Shown here: piece by piece, positions 9,996-22,532 of the stretch
How positions within the stretch are numbered: the first letter of the stretch is position 1
Layout: every line of letters begins with the position of its first letter
Assembly (NCBI RefSeq): GCF_905404315.1
Contig: NC_066269.1
Span: 15,258,501 to 15,322,500 of the forward strand
Reading direction: 5' to 3'
Source: Leptidea sinapis
Taxonomy: Eukaryota > Arthropoda > Insecta > Lepidoptera > Pieridae
DNA length: 64,000 bases
Notes under the pieces: generated by a model
Database searches by the model: none
Told to the model about the DNA's origin: nothing
The model's input: the letters and a program-made list of their open reading frames with translations, nothing else
Made by a program: the position numbers and the translations under genes

Positions 9996-12900
9996 CTATT
10001 TTTCGTTCAATGTTGTCGCTTTCTCTTGCTCGTAGTCAACAGGCGGTATGCAACAATATGCTTATCAATCATTTTCGCCTCGATGATAACAGGACCAGAA
10101 AGGGCCCTCGTAATTTCACAAATTCAAACCAACACAAATAGTACGTGCACAATGCTGCTGGCCAGAAAAGTCTGCCGGTGTGGTAATCATCTAGGCGTCA
10201 TTAATGATCTTTGCAAAGAACCTGCTGGTAAAAATTATCTTAATGCAGAGAAAATTGATTCATAGTAACGAAATAATACCAACTACAGTCTACATTTACA
10301 TATTACTGATTACATGAATTACTAAAGGGTGCTATTAAATTACATGCGAATTCTCTCGGGCGACAGCTAGCGTTCTCCCATGTCTAACATATATATATTT
10401 GCTGCAATAGTTAACCTTTAATAACTCGGTCATATATGCCCCCTTGTCCTCAGTTATTTCTTTTCAATTGGATGGTGTGTAACTGTCTAAATATCTTCCT
10501 TGTTTTGACTCTTGAGCGTCACTCCACAACTTAGTGACTCTTGCAATAGCAATCTCATAAAATAACTTTTAAATTAGGGGCAACATCTGAGCCTTAAATT
10601 GAGTCTAAATATAAATTATTACTTTACGATTTGTTCTCGATTATATTGCTGATGATTATTATATTTAAATTTGTGACAAAAAAAACCTTTTTTAAACACT
10701 ATATTAAAGTATCGTAATTAAATTGAAGTATTTCGTGTTGCGTCGTTTTGTTTTTGTCGGAAATTGTACCTCCCAACAGTTTTATTAATTTGATAGATAT
10801 TTTTTTTTTTTTGGAATTGGATATAATACTCAGAAAAAACACCACAGTTAATATTTATAATGAATGTTTCCACTATTTAAAAGATATATTATATCATCCT
10901 ATTATGATAAAATAACAGAAATTTATTCATCAGATTCCGCCTTCACACCTTAGTTTGTAAACCTTCCAATTCAAATGTTACCGGACTAGTAAATATGTTA
11001 ATACGAAATTTCTGTGTTTATTAAATAACTTCCGATTCGGGTTAAGTAATGGTGCACTCAGACCGTATTTAATTAATTATTCATATTTTCATACGAGTAA
11101 CACGCTTTTATTAATTAAACATACATTTTGTATCAGGTGGGTAATAAATTAGTCGCATATCTGCTTCTGACACTTGAGTCACTCGAGAGTTCATTCAAAG
11201 GCCATAATACTTTTATAAATTAGTTAAAATGAGACCTCGTCTGTTTGTGACAGAAAAAGATCAGTGGTCAAAGCAGTAAGGGAAAGAATTCGAAGAAAAA
11301 ATACGAAAAAATCCCGTCCGAAAGCAAAAGTAAGTAATTGTTCAGAGATCGACATAAATGCAGTCATATCATTACAGTTTCACTAAACATAATTTCGAAA
11401 TTTCATTTAAACCATTATATAAATTATGAGCAGCCGACAGCGATTTCATCCAGTTGTATTTTGACCAATCCGATCAGTTGAATCGTGGTAGAACTGGTGA
11501 CCAAATTCCAAACGATACGATAAAGGAACTTAAAATAAACAAATTCAGTATTTGATTATCTTTCCACAGGCCACAGTCTGATCATAGTAATTCAAAGTCT
11601 ACAAATGCAACACTCACGATATTCCTTTAATGTGAAATAGACACAGATTTATCATATACACCCGAGAATACAAGATTTAAAATTTTTACTAATACCAGAG
11701 GGAATTTTTGCTGAAAATAACAAACTTATGAAACGGTTGACCACAATCTGCTACACGATTTCATATTATAAAAAGTCGAGCAAGAATTTTTATCTATCTT
11801 TGCGGTAAGCGTAAAATTTTACTGCACATTGCATTTTCAAATGCAAAATTGTATTACTTTATATTATTTATGGTGGCTTAGATTCCTATTTATTATTTGT
11901 ACCACTGTTTAAATCTTGATATTTTAACCTTTGCACAGATTGTCAATAAGAAACACTGACTTACAAATTATCGATAAGAAGTAGGGTTTAATAATATACA
12001 TTACTGAATTCAGCAACGCAGCAGTTCTAAACTTTAAAAATAATATCTATAAATGTAGAGTAGCTAGATCATTGTTCCAGCGAGATGATCAGAAATTGTA
12101 TTGCACAATAATTGTGTGAGAGTTACCGCAGCACATTGATTGACACCATCTTCCATCAACACAATATCAATAACGAGACTAAATCAAATGAGCCAGAATT
12201 TTATATCCTCATCGCGTGAATTGGCGCGCTGTGATTGGTTGGCTGTTGTGACTTGTTCCCCCGGAAGATATACGTAACAATGGTGAAGAAACCAAATTTG
12301 TTTGTTCATTCAACAGTGAAACATTAAAATACGTACTTCAATAAATTATCTGAAAATAAAATGAAATTTTAGATAACTAAGAAGATCCATTCTGTAATTG
12401 TATTCAGTACAAATGCCAAGCTGTTCACAATGAGCTTTGTTCACATTATTAACACAATCAGGTTCGCTACAATTTGCACGTATTTGAACTTTCATTCAAC
12501 TTTCCTCGACACAGCAAAGTAATGACCATTATGTCTTAAATTTTCTTTATAATTAAATATATTATGACAATACAGAGAGTACTGAAGTTCTAGCGTTGAC
12601 TTTCTATGCAAATTTGAATCACGGCGTGAATTAACTTGATTAAATTCGCTATGCAGGGATGTGGTTAAATTTGGGAATAGATTTTCTTCATTTAATTTTT
12701 TTTTAAAAGAAGGAGATTACCTAGCCGAGTGTATTTTTACACGGTGTTATAGCCTCACCTGTATGTATGTTTGTTTGTAAGGGGACTTATTTGTGCGCCA
12801 CTTTAAACGGCCAGATTTCGTTCGTAGATTTCTTATATTTATATAAACTTTGTGGATTTATGGAGGACCGATGACATTACATTTACTTAATAAAATTATT

Positions 12901-13373
12901 CCATTTTTCAATTTACAAGATTTTTGTTAATGTATATAATTTTCATCTATCGTTGATAAGGCAGGACTTGATGTTAATTTTAAATTTCAAACTTTATCCT
13001 TAACCGATTTATCAAATATTAGGATATTTTCGATTACTCAAAAAAATTGTGTGTATTCAGTGTGTTTTTTAGTTTGTTTAAACTAATATATTATAATATT
13101 ATTTATTCTTGTTACCTCTTTGAGTTCCAGTTAATAAGTAGGATATCATCGACGTAAAACAAGATCACAATTGTTTTTTTAAGTTTCACTTAAAAGTCTC
13201 CTTTAATTGTTCATATATGTGATGTTACAATTACTATAGTACTATAAATATCTATGAATTCAAAATTAAAGTTTATTTGGATTTATTTTAAGTAAATATA
13301 CCATATTTATATAAATAGGTCAAACGAGCATACATATGGATCATCTGACGGTATGTTATAAGATAGTATGTAC
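9996..13373. other. Long unassigned AT-rich stretch
   Basis: About 3.4 kb without any supported gene, RNA or repeat family. A 137-codon frame (9852-10265) starts in the retroposon-like tail and has no recognisable domain. A CCAAT-like GTGATTGGTTGG at about 12231 lies in a small GC-richer patch. I do not call a promoter. Confidence 0.45.
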
Positions 13374-13675
13374 TTTTTTTATGAAAATAAGGGACGAAAC
13401 GAGCACTACGTTCTGCTGATATCAATTTATACGCCCTGACTATAACAATGCAATGCCGCTCAGGATTCTTGATAAATGCAAATATTCTCGTCACGTTGAG
13501 ACATAAGATGTTAAGTCTCATTTGCCTAGTAATTTCACTATCCACAGAAACCTTCAGACCGAAACAAAATAATGCTTACATATTACTGCTTCACGGCAGA
13601 AATAGGCGTCGTTACCGCCATTACGCCGGTACCCATAATCTGGCCGGAATCCTGTGCAAAGGAGCCTCCCACAGG
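13374..13675 (-). mobile_element. RepA copy 3
   Basis: T-run and AAAATAAGGGACGAAACGAG at the left, ATGCCGCTCAGGATTCTTG inside, GGAGCCTCCCACAGG at the right. It carries a small CGCCATTACG-type insertion within the GGCGCC region compared with other copies. Confidence 0.85.
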
Positions 13676-14025
13676 TATATAACTGGTTTTATGAGGTTGA
13701 TTAATTCCTTTGCTAGTAATCTTACTAATTAATTCTAAAATTGAAAACACGTGGCGGGAGAGGTTTGAACCAAAGGAGTGGTAAGAGTCAACATTTCAAC
13801 CGATTTCACCACCGACGCTTCGAACTAGTATGAACTAGATTATGACGCAGACACATTAACTGATTTTTCCAGAAAATTCTAACACAGCACTTCTTCGTCC
13901 ATCCCACACGACGCCTTGTCGGGACTTTCAGATCCACTTTGATGACTATGCTGAGAATTACTTCAAGCGTTTTCATCAAATTAATTTGGTATTTATACTT
14001 ATTAGGTAGGTAAGTTCATTAGGTA
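13676..14025. other. Unassigned sequence
   Basis: No gene or recognised repeat. Confidence 0.45.
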
Positions 14026-14245
14026 CTTGCTATGCAAATATTGGGGTTGAGCAGGTTATCAACTGTAAAGTAGATCCAGTAGATGAAGCCACAACCTGAG
14101 AGTTGAACAAGACGTACAATATTTATGAACCATGCGTCACTCGAACGGTTGGCTCAGTGGAAAAGCTCTCGCACTTGACTTAAGCATGCGGGTTTGAGTC
14201 GGGACTCAGACTATATCGTTTATAAATTTTTTTTTCAAATTTAAT
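14026..14245 (+). mobile_element. tSINE copy 3
   Basis: Body with GGGGTTGAGCAGGTTATCAA and GAAGCCACAACCTGAGAG, then a tRNA-like module from 14143 (GAACGGTTGGCTCAGTGG) whose anticodon and T arms are decayed. Followed by a T-run and TTCAAATTTAATTTGAGTA, the family tail. Confidence 0.8.
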
Positions 14246-14387
14246 TTGAGTAATCATGAAGCTGTATTTTTTTCTTAATTAGCCAGCCACACTCAGTGTG
14301 AATTTTCGACAGTAGCACTATTTCTAATATTTTATAAAATTTATACTTTTTTAAAGATTCTATATATAAAAATACTATGGTCAATTC

Positions 14388-14460
14388 AGTATATTGGGAA
14401 GCCGTTCCTTTATAGCCAGTTATACTGGTTACTATTTAAAACGGAACGCAATCCCATATA
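14388..14460. repeat. Short inverted-repeat remnant related to the 37.4-kb MITE
   Basis: CAGTATATTGGGAAGCCGTT at the left and the near reverse complement AACGCAATCCCATATACTG at the right enclose about 30 bp. The TTGGGAA...CCGTTCC motif resembles the terminal repeat of the Harbinger-like element at 37391-37702. Confidence 0.4.
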
Positions 14461-15078
14461 CTGTCAGCCGCATTTTTTACGCAGCATTCAAATGAGTGTA
14501 TTAAAGTTTTCTAGTTCATTAAAAAGAACTGTTGTTGGAGTACCGTCAAATTAAAAATATTTGGGATTAAACTGTAGGTATTGTTTATAAAACGTTAGCC
14601 ACTCGGGTGGTTTTGACTGATCACGTGATCAAAGTACTGCGAGTACCTTACCTCGAAAACGCCATTGCTCACAGTGGAATATGGCGGCGATTTATGATGT
14701 CATATATTTCCCTAGGGTACTGCGGCAGTATACTGGCAGTCCATAACAGAACGAATTTTTCTACTGATGGCACTGTACAGTGCTGTTAGTGCATACCGGA
14801 ACATACCCTATATCTCTATCTCTTTAGGATGTCCTGTTATTATAATCATGAAAAAAACATACCGACGCATTGGAAACCCCTCCTATTTCGAAGTCGGTTA
14901 TAAATTTAAAAAAAATATTAGTTCGATCGAAACTAATTAAAATCAATGTGTTAATCTGCGTTATAACGGGGATGTAGTCCGACCTGAGCAAATTTTATTC
15001 TCTGCAATACAAACAACAGAATGACGATGGACCTTAGTTCGGTTATCATTCTTAACCGAAAAAATGGTTCAAAAATTG
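14461..15078. other. Unassigned sequence
   Basis: Contains a TGATCACGTGATCA palindrome at about 14618-14631 but no gene or known repeat. Confidence 0.45.
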
Positions 15079-15399
15079 TTTTTTAATGAAAATAAGGGAC
15101 GAGACGAGCAGGACGTTCTGCTGATGGTAATTAATACTACCTGTCCATTGCAATGCAGTGCCGCCCAGGATTCTTGAAAAACCCCAAATATTCTGATCGG
15201 CACTACAACTGCGCTCGTCACCTTGAGACATGATGTACATGAGATGTTATGTATCATTTTCCCAGTAATTTCAATAGCTACGGCGCCCTTCAAACCGCAA
15301 CACAATAATGTTTACACATTACTGCTTTACGGCAGAAATAGGCGCCGTTGGGGTACCCATAATCTAGCCGGCATCCTGTGCAAAGGAGCCTCCCACTGG
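15079..15399 (-). mobile_element. RepA copy 4
   Basis: Full length and reversed: T-run, AATAAGGGACGAGACGAGCA, both stem arms, GGAGCCTCCCACTGG. The small ORFs across it are repeat-derived. Confidence 0.9.
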
Positions 15400-15493
15400 T
15401 TGTAATTGTATTCATATTGCTAATTTCTATAAAAATGTGGTAGGAAGGTACGAATCAGTAATAATGTTCTAAGGTGATATTATTACTTATATA

Positions 15494-15841
15494 TGCAACT
15501 GTTGTGTAATAAGGGGTATTAAAACACATTAGTGTTTTAATACCTATTATCAACAGTTGCATACAAGACTTTATCTACACTCACATTATGAATCCTCTAT
15601 AAAAGATTCTGAAACAGTTAGCTTACTGCTAACATTAAAAAAGCCAGTCCAAGTAACCACAATAATATCATCCAAATGAGTATTATTATGAAAACGGATG
15701 ATATAATGTTGTACTCAATTTCATTACAACACTCGTTTGGATGATGTAATGGTTATTAGGACATTAGGTGTTTTAATGCTGGCAATAAGCTAACTGTTTT
15801 AGAATCTTTAATAGAGGATTTAAAGCATGGGTGTAGATAAA
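15494..15841 (+). mobile_element. Pal2 copy 1: two adjacent palindromes
   Basis: Palindrome 1 (15494-15561) starts TGCAACTGTTG and ends CAACAGTTGCA, with inner arms TATTAAAACAC / GTGTTTTAATA. Palindrome 2 (15570-15841) is a roughly 270-bp imperfect inverted repeat. Its left arm begins TTTATCTACAC and carries AATCCTCTAT, AAACAGTTAGCTTA and CATCCAAATGAGT. Its right arm carries the reverse complements with scattered differences. The same two palindromes in the same relative order occur inverted at 55119-55738. No ORF. I infer a foldback or MITE-type mobile element of unknown superfamily. Confidence 0.75.
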
Positions 15842-16139
15842 AATATGAACATCAGAAGCAATGTGCAATTAGTATAGCTTGGTATAGATATGATTAACAC
15901 TGTCATTTCCGTAACCACAACATTTACTATTCTCAACATCGTTACACAACAGCACAATTATCTGGAGCGTTATAGAACCTACGCAAGAGTTAATTGAATA
16001 TGTAAATCGAACTTACTACTGCCTACTAATTTTCAACCCTTTCTTAATAAAGTCTATAATATATACTCACAAAATTTTGTTTAGTAATTTATGTTAATGA
16101 TAATGATAATTAGAACTAATTTATACAAATTAAATTTTT
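15842..16139. other. Unassigned AT-rich sequence
   Basis: Nothing recognisable. Confidence 0.45.
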
Positions 16140-16395
16140 AACTAAAAGTTACGAACCATGCGGGACTTGAACCCGCGACCTCTCGGGTTCCGTCCGAACG
16201 CTCTTACCAATTGAGCCAATCATTCGAGTAATACATGGTTCGTAAATCTTGGTATGTTTTGTTCAACTCTCAGGTTGTGGCTTCATCTACAGGACCTGCT
16301 CAATCCCAATAATTGCATACTAAGAAATTGACTTGAGATGTAGCTCTTTCAAACCTAAACAATTTGTTATTTTTAAAGTGATATCTCTCACTTCT
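16140..16395 (-). mobile_element. tSINE copy 4, best cloverleaf
   Basis: Reverse orientation. The tRNA-like module (16153-16225) has a perfect T arm GCGGG-TTCAAGT-CCCGC and acceptor arms GAATGAT/ATGGTTC. The anticodon loop is ACGGAAC. Body (reverse of GAAGCCACAACCTGAGAG) and leader (CTCACTTCTTGGAT) follow. The absence of a T-run, and linkage to the SINE body, argue against a cellular tRNA gene. Confidence 0.9.
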
Positions 16396-16439
16396 TGGAT
16401 CAATTTAAAAGTTAAAGTACTGTTAATACTATTACTGTT

Positions 16440-17066
16440 TATTGTTATGGGGCAGTGCGGCCGATATTTATACCATCTTTGTGCTGCAGAAGAGGGCTAT
16501 TCGCGCGATTTATAACCTAGGTCCTAAAGAATATTAAGAGAAAAATTAAAGAAATAAACATTTTGACTGTTGCTTCTCAATACATTTTTGATAATGTTCT
16601 GTATGTTCATAAGCACATTGAGGAATTTTCTAGAACCTGTGACATTCATAATGTTAACACGAGGAACGAACATAAACTTGTTATGCCTACTACTCGGTTA
16701 GGTCAAGTTAGTAAGTCTTTTGTTTGGCGATGAATATGCTTCTACAATATGATCCCAGAAAATGTACAAAACAAATGTGTTACAAAATTTAAAAGAATTG
16801 TTAAAAATAGCATAAACGATTTTCTTAATGATATCACGGACTGGGAATAAAGCGAACACCCTCTCTTTAATTATAAATGTTTATTGTTCGATATCACATT
16901 GCAATCCATATTTTTATATTAAAAAAAAAGCCCGCTGAGTTTTTTGCGCCCATTCTTCTCAGGTCTGAGGCAGTCTCTTTTGAATGGGTGGTAGTTTTTG
17001 ACGTTCAATAAGTGATTTTGGATCCTGTTTTGAATAAAAATATTTGAATTTGAAATTGAATTTGTT
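16440..17066 (+). pseudogene. LINE-D2 ORF2 C-terminus and 3' UTR
   Basis: Decayed codons read LQKRAIRAIYNLGPKE, then FKEINILTVASQYIFDNVLY and VNTRNEHKLVMPTTRL, with a frameshift early and a TGA where the frame should continue (FVWR then stop). This is the region after the reverse transcriptase in CR1/jockey-type LINEs, homologous to LINE-D1 (LQKRAVRAIYQLGYRQ). The 3' UTR carries GCGCCCATTCTTCTCAGGTC and ends ATAAAAATATTTGAATTTG. Strongly 5' truncated. Confidence 0.75.
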
Positions 17067-17838
17067 TTGTGACAAAACGTTTGAATAGTAGCTATCGAAG
17101 CGTTCAACATGACGTTACTACACATAAACAAATCACAATTAGTTCCAGCATTGTTTGGCGACAGAAACTTTAAGCTAAAGCGAATATCTTGAGAATACTA
17201 GCTGAGTAACTAATGCTCAGTTTGAAACTTTAACTTCGAAGGTCTAATATGAATACATCTCAATGAGCAACGCTTAATAGTTGTCGCCTTATGTTATATT
17301 AAGAATAACTGATGTTAAATCAAATAAATAAAAATATAGGACGAAGGTTTTGTTGATATTCGGTTTAAAGACATTTATTCTAATAAGATTGAACATAAAA
17401 TCACCTACATGAGATTTTTACATAAATATACAATATAATATTACTTTAGCTTACTATGACTCAGCATGCAAAACAATCAAAGTGAACAATTACAAAAAAT
17501 GAAGGCAAAAAGGCAAAAAAAAATTGCTCAACATAACAATATCATTATATTCAACATTTATACGGAATAAGAACGACTGGATGTGGCTAACGACTTATAT
17601 AACAGTTGAAGTAAACTAAAATTATACCTACGATTTGAACAATAGTACGAATAAGAAAACTAAAAGAAAATATGTAGATGTTTATATCGAGCATTTTTTT
17701 AACCATATACATATTTTATTCGTAACAAAATTTAAGAAAAAAAATACTTATGACTATAAAATTAACATTATTTATTAGATTTACTTATAATTATTATATT
17801 TATACAGTGTTGTTAATATGTGCTTTTAGTTTATTGGC
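17067..17838. other. Unassigned AT-rich sequence
   Basis: No gene or repeat family can be supported. Confidence 0.5.
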
Positions 17839-18035
17839 TGAGCGGCACTACAACTGCGCTCGTCTCCTTGAGACAAAGCATGTCAAGTCTCATTTGCCCA
17901 GTAATTTCACTAGCTACGTCACCCTTCAGACCGAAATACAGTAATGCTTACACATTACTGTTTCACGGAAGAAATAGGTGCTGTTATGGTACCCATAATC
18001 TAGCCGACATCCGGTGCAAAGTAGCCTCCCACTGG
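17839..18035 (-). mobile_element. RepA copy 5, truncated at the poly(A) side
   Basis: Begins within the stem (GAGCGGCACTACAACTGCGC) and reaches the normal end GTAGCCTCCCACTGG. About one third of the element on the poly(A) side is missing. Confidence 0.85.
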
Positions 18036-19299
18036 GTAGGTTTATTAGTTTAGACAACGGCGTAATAATGTTCCCTTTAATATTTTACTGACGAAAAACT
18101 ATACTAGTAAGTTAGTACAATTTATTTCATACCCATTGGGAAATGTTCCAAAACTAGATCAGAATAACAAGTGTTGTTATGATAGCAGAAACTGCTCTGG
18201 TAAAATATTTTACTTTTAAAACTAGCTAAAAAGCACTGTAATAGAGCTAACTGTAACCAATAAAACTGTAACAATATAACAAGTTTGATCTAAACAATGT
18301 TGTTTAAATAATATACATAAATTAAATGTCTACGGGTATTGTAATAACTTAAAAAAAAAATGCGTGCGTACAAAGTACACAATGTCAGAAGTGAAACCTG
18401 ATTTCAACCGCTATGAAAGACATTACTAACACCGCTACCATATTTATGTTCTCCTGGTGTTTATATAGTAATAGGCCGTGCGCATGACGTCACAATGTAT
18501 TAAGGTATACTCGCGTCATACATAAGATAATCTCTTCTTCAGCTATGATCGCTTGCTACCAAAACACTGTATGTACTTCCTTTCTCAGTTTTTCCCAGGT
18601 TATAAATTTTTGTGTCTCGCTTTTTCGTTTTATCAACTTTCAAATCACAACGATGCTTAAGAAGTTTTTACTTCAAAAACTATCTAACAATACAAAACGC
18701 ATATTAGCATTCGTTTATTTAATTTTATATTTGTGTTTGCCTATAATTGGAGCTACATTACGATAGTGATAATTTAAATTATTTCTATGCTTAATTTTTG
18801 TATTTATGATGTAAATCTGTTGTTTATTTATGTAATGGCTGAACCATTAAATATTTTTGCTGTGGTTGACTATGCACACAAGAAAGCAAAAATTTTATCA
18901 GATGTGAGTACTTCTATTGGCTATGATTGAAAAAGGGAACGAAGTAATACAGTTGTTTCAAAGATTTACCAGTCGAATTGGATGCTGCCTGTGATTTTGC
19001 GTATTTTCTGTCTTATCAAAAGGTTTTACTTTCAAAAACGGGGCGAGAGTTTTAATGACCTCTGTTAAATAATATTCTTTTGATAAAATTATAGCTCTTT
19101 CATCAAATTTTTTCAATGAGAGAATTACCCAGTCCTTTTAATTAATTACTGATTAAGATTACTGAGGAAGAAATTCATTCCTATTAATTTGCGCAAAGTT
19201 CGACCAATACAATTGTGATGCGAAGCGATATTTTGACGTTCGTTGTCCGTATTAACAAAATGGCAGAATTCAAAACACACAACGCACTTTTTGACACGT
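18036..19299. other. Unassigned AT-rich sequence with one short repeat match
   Basis: GCGTGCGTACAAAGTACACA with the following ATGTCAGAAGTGAAAC (about 18362-18398) recurs with small changes at 26724-26761, next to the minisatellite. It is a fragment of a dispersed repeat. Otherwise nothing is supported. A 73-codon hydrophobic frame at 18545-18766 is not credible as a gene on its own. Confidence 0.45.
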
Positions 19300-19510
19300 C
19301 CATTCCAGACGACAGATGTATAGGTACAAACCGGTGCGAGCAAGAGCGCTCGGGTCGGGGAGACGGTGTCGCTCGCACGTGTTAATGCGAAGAGAGTGCC
19401 AGAGTCGGCGCGCGCGCATGCTCCTTTGAATCGCTCGTATACTCTTATACATTCCCGCACGCTCACCGCGTTCCCGCACGCTCATGTCAACGTGTAGGAA
19501 AGTGGTAATT
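19300..19510. other. CpG-rich patch
   Basis: Locally GC- and CpG-rich (for example GGCGCGCGCGCATGC and two CCCGCACGCTCA blocks near 19455 and 19472) within AT-rich flanks. Overlapping minus-strand frames of 64-122 codons arise from the low stop density and show no domain. Could be a promoter-like patch or a repeat fragment. No function is claimed. Confidence 0.35.
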
Positions 19511-20129
19511 TGCGAACGCAAATGCATGCGCAAAATTGAACTTTGCGCACGATAATAGGAAAAATTCATTATAGATAGAAATTTAAAGGTTATTTTTTCG
19601 TTTAAGATATTTTTGTATTCAAGTTTGCGGCTTGCCAATTATTTTTGGAGTTATAAATGTGACACATCACATATAAGCAGTAACGGCCTGTATGTTTCTA
19701 TTATCCTTTTTCTTTATCGCGCGATAAAAAAATATTTCCAGATGAATAATGCTCACTGACTCAAAGAAAATTTAACTTGCAATTGACATAAGCCATTGAG
19801 CAAACGGGAAATTCACGAATCACTGGAACGGGATTATGGGTATCGTAGAAACCACGCTTCAGTTTTCGCTCGCAAGAGATTTACAACTTTTTAGATTAAC
19901 CAAATGGGTATATCGAGATATGTATATTATGATATATGTTTATCATTATATTCATAGGTACTTTTATAATGGGATTGGGCAACAAGATAAATTTTCGCAG
20001 ATTATGGGTGCTCAGTAAGGCGAATAAACACAATATGAAATGTTACAACAATGAGTTAACTTTATTTTTCTAAAATAAAAGAATTTTTCTAAGATAAACG
20101 TAGCCTAAGTTACTCCTTATTACATCAGC
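19511..20129. other. Unassigned sequence
   Basis: Nothing recognisable. Confidence 0.45.
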
Positions 20130-20410
20130 CACCTGCCAATAAAAAGTCCCGTCAAAAAAGGTCCAGCTATTTCAGAGATTAGCCGGAACAAACAAACAGG
20201 CAGACACACAAAAATTGTAAAAAAAAAAATTTTGGTGCATATACCGTATAATATATATTCATATACATGTAGTAAAAAACGGTTATTTCAATATTACAAA
20301 CAGACACTCCCATTTTATTTATCTGTATGTATAAAAAACGGTCAAGTGCGACTCGGAACTCAACAAGGTACCGCATTAACAAACAAACAAAAATATTTTT
20401 ATTTCGTAGG
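20130..20410 (+). mobile_element. RepG fragments
   Basis: ACGGTCAAGTGCGACTCGGA at about 20338 is the family start. Upstream, GTCCAGCTATTTCAGAGATT and CAGGCAGACACACAAAAA resemble the closing part of another member. No coding sequence. Confidence 0.5.
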
Positions 20411-20535
20411 TAAATTGCATAACGCTTGAAATATGTCATTTTTTTTCTTACAGTTCGTTCGTACGGCAGATTTCCTTAGAGAAGAACGATCAAGAAACTC
20501 TAAGGTTGCTCCTTTCAAATCTGAATGATATTACA

Positions 20536-20660
20536 GATTTGTAAAATTAATTTTACAAATCATTTCAATACCAATATATGCAAAGTGATGCAACAAAATA
20601 CAGAAACGTCAATTACTAAATCTATTACACGAGTAAGGAAACAAAATATGTAAATTAATT
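20536..20660 (-). mobile_element. LINE-D3 3' fragment with a perfect 26-bp palindrome
   Basis: TTTTACAAATCATTTCAATA and GTGATGCAACAAAATAC match the copy at 47155-47215. The left edge is a perfect palindrome of two 13-nt arms (20536-20561, GATTTGTAAAATT and its complement). Confidence 0.55.
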
Positions 20661-20661
20661 A

Positions 20662-22438
20662 TCATAATTGGGATAGTAAAAGAACTTCAATAACACAAAC
20701 CCACATAGCCATGTAATCGATACCCTTACTCGTAGTTGTCACAGTTCGTTTGGAATGTGAAGCACGAACAGCAGATCTCGAGGGAGCGGTTTTCAATATT
20801 CATAAATCAGAAAGTTCCATTCAAACTTTGATCACACGTGGGACAAAACAAACTGACTGAAGTGACTACCGTTTATATGAAATGTCGCTTTGTGAACATA
20901 AAGCTTTATGAATTAAACTGTATTTTGTTTGACTTGTAGAAATAGTTCGTTATTAAACTTATTGAAATAGTTTTCCTGCAGTTTATGCTTTGCAAATTAG
21001 CGACGCCGTCCCTATACTTTTTGATTTGACCTTTTTGATTCAAATAAAGACCTTTACTGATACCAACGGGTGTTGCTGGTGCAAGAATAATACAGTTAGT
21101 TAAAAAAATAATTTAAGAAGTCAGTCTTAATCCTTTAAATAAGATTATTTAAATATTTAATATGTACCTACTCATGTTAAACTTTCAATATTTTATGTTT
21201 TAAACCCTTCCAAAGAAATACTTACGTGGGTAAATATTTTAATAGGTTTGGCGATCAGTTGAAATTAATGAAATAATTTATTTGTATGAATCGTGGAGAA
21301 AGAAATATATTTATTTCTTAACAATTGGTAGATGTTACAGTACAATTCGCCAATATATCGGCAGACAAATTTTGAAGTCGAACGTATAATTATGAATTCT
21401 CAACAAAAATCTACTCTGTTATGCAAGATTTCAAATCAATCTATTAACGAAATTGTAAAATTAGCAGCCATAGCTGCACTTTATTTGTAAACAAACCATG
21501 CTGCTATTATTACCTTGTGCATCTTTTTCGTTTTTATTACATTTTATATCTCCACCAGAATATGTTATAGAAACCTGCTGTTCAACATTTCAGTTCACTC
21601 AATAAATTGAAGAAAAGTGTATTCTATTTCACATCATGTACAAGCGAAGCTTCGATATAATGATCTAAAGGTGTACCTTTGGAGAATTTATAACAGATGG
21701 ATGAATGGCAGCGAATGTAAGAGATTGTTTTATATTATAATAAAGAATTAAATTTTTTAAATAATATCATAAATAGGTACTCATTTATTACCACGTAATA
21801 TAATATTGTACGTAAAACTGGTATTAATGATGAATATAATTAAATATTTAAACTTAAGCCCACTATTTGTTATAGAGCCATCTAGTGGCACAATACGGAA
21901 CTAAATCGATTGTGTAACTATTTATCGATTGGATCAGTATTCAGAAACAAAGTGACAGAAAAGTGACGCTATTTTATCTGAGATCTTCAGAAAACGGGCA
22001 TACTGAAGCTCTGTAATGAAGAACACTGCGTTGCGGGCGTGGCCCACGTGTAGAACAAATTATATTCTTTTAATTATTTTAAGAGTTAATTATTTGATGT
22101 TATTTTCGAGTTATGTTTAAAATGTGTTGTTGTTAATTAAAATAAAATTGGAGAATAAAAAAGACCTTACGTCTAAATTTAAAAGTTAAATTAAATAATT
22201 TTTTAAATATATTTGTCCCAAACATTTTGATAGTCATAACTTTTTAGTTTGTAATATCTACGGCCTTACAAATAAACTTGTTATAAGTTTATAACAAGCC
22301 CAAAAATGGTTTTTAGCTAAAAATATACAAAATTTTTGCAACGAGACATTTTGCTTACATTTTTATTGATTTCACCGGAACGTTTCCCGAGTTTAACTGC
22401 GAGGCTGCTTGAAATTCGGAAAACTTCAAAATTATCAT
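20662..22438. other. Long unassigned AT-rich stretch
   Basis: No gene, RNA or repeat family is supported. A CTTGTTATAA / TTATAACAAG inverted pair lies at about 22278-22299. Confidence 0.45.
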
Positions 22439-22532
22439 TATATTGCCGGAAGGTGTACGCGCTTTTTTTGGAGTTGTCGTATCGTCCAGGAAACACCGCA
22501 CAAGGAAGTTCATTCCACAGCTTTTTTTGTTC
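22439..22532 (-). mobile_element. LINE-K fragment
   Basis: AGGTGTACGCGC, a T-run, TCGTATCGTCCAGGAAACAC and AAGTTCATTCCACAGC match the minus-strand LINE-K C-terminus near 61.07-61.15 kb. Confidence 0.75.

Noticed and set aside
9852..10265. 137-codon open frame as a candidate gene
   Set aside because: It starts inside a retroposon-like tail, begins with a low-complexity hydrophobic run and shows no domain or coding pattern.
12225..12245. CCAAT-type promoter
   Set aside because: One GATTGG match without a recognisable transcript, start site or downstream ORF.
14618..14631. TGATCACGTGATCA palindrome as a transcription-factor site
   Set aside because: It contains an E-box-like CACGTG, but no gene is near and a single occurrence cannot support regulation.
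15494..15561. Bidirectional terminator or rRNA-type hairpin
   Set aside because: The same hairpin sits at the same place in both Pal2 copies together with the larger palindrome, so it is part of a mobile element.
18545..18766. 73-codon hydrophobic frame as a membrane peptide
   Set aside because: Hydrophobic codons are expected by chance in T-rich sequence. There is no supporting context.
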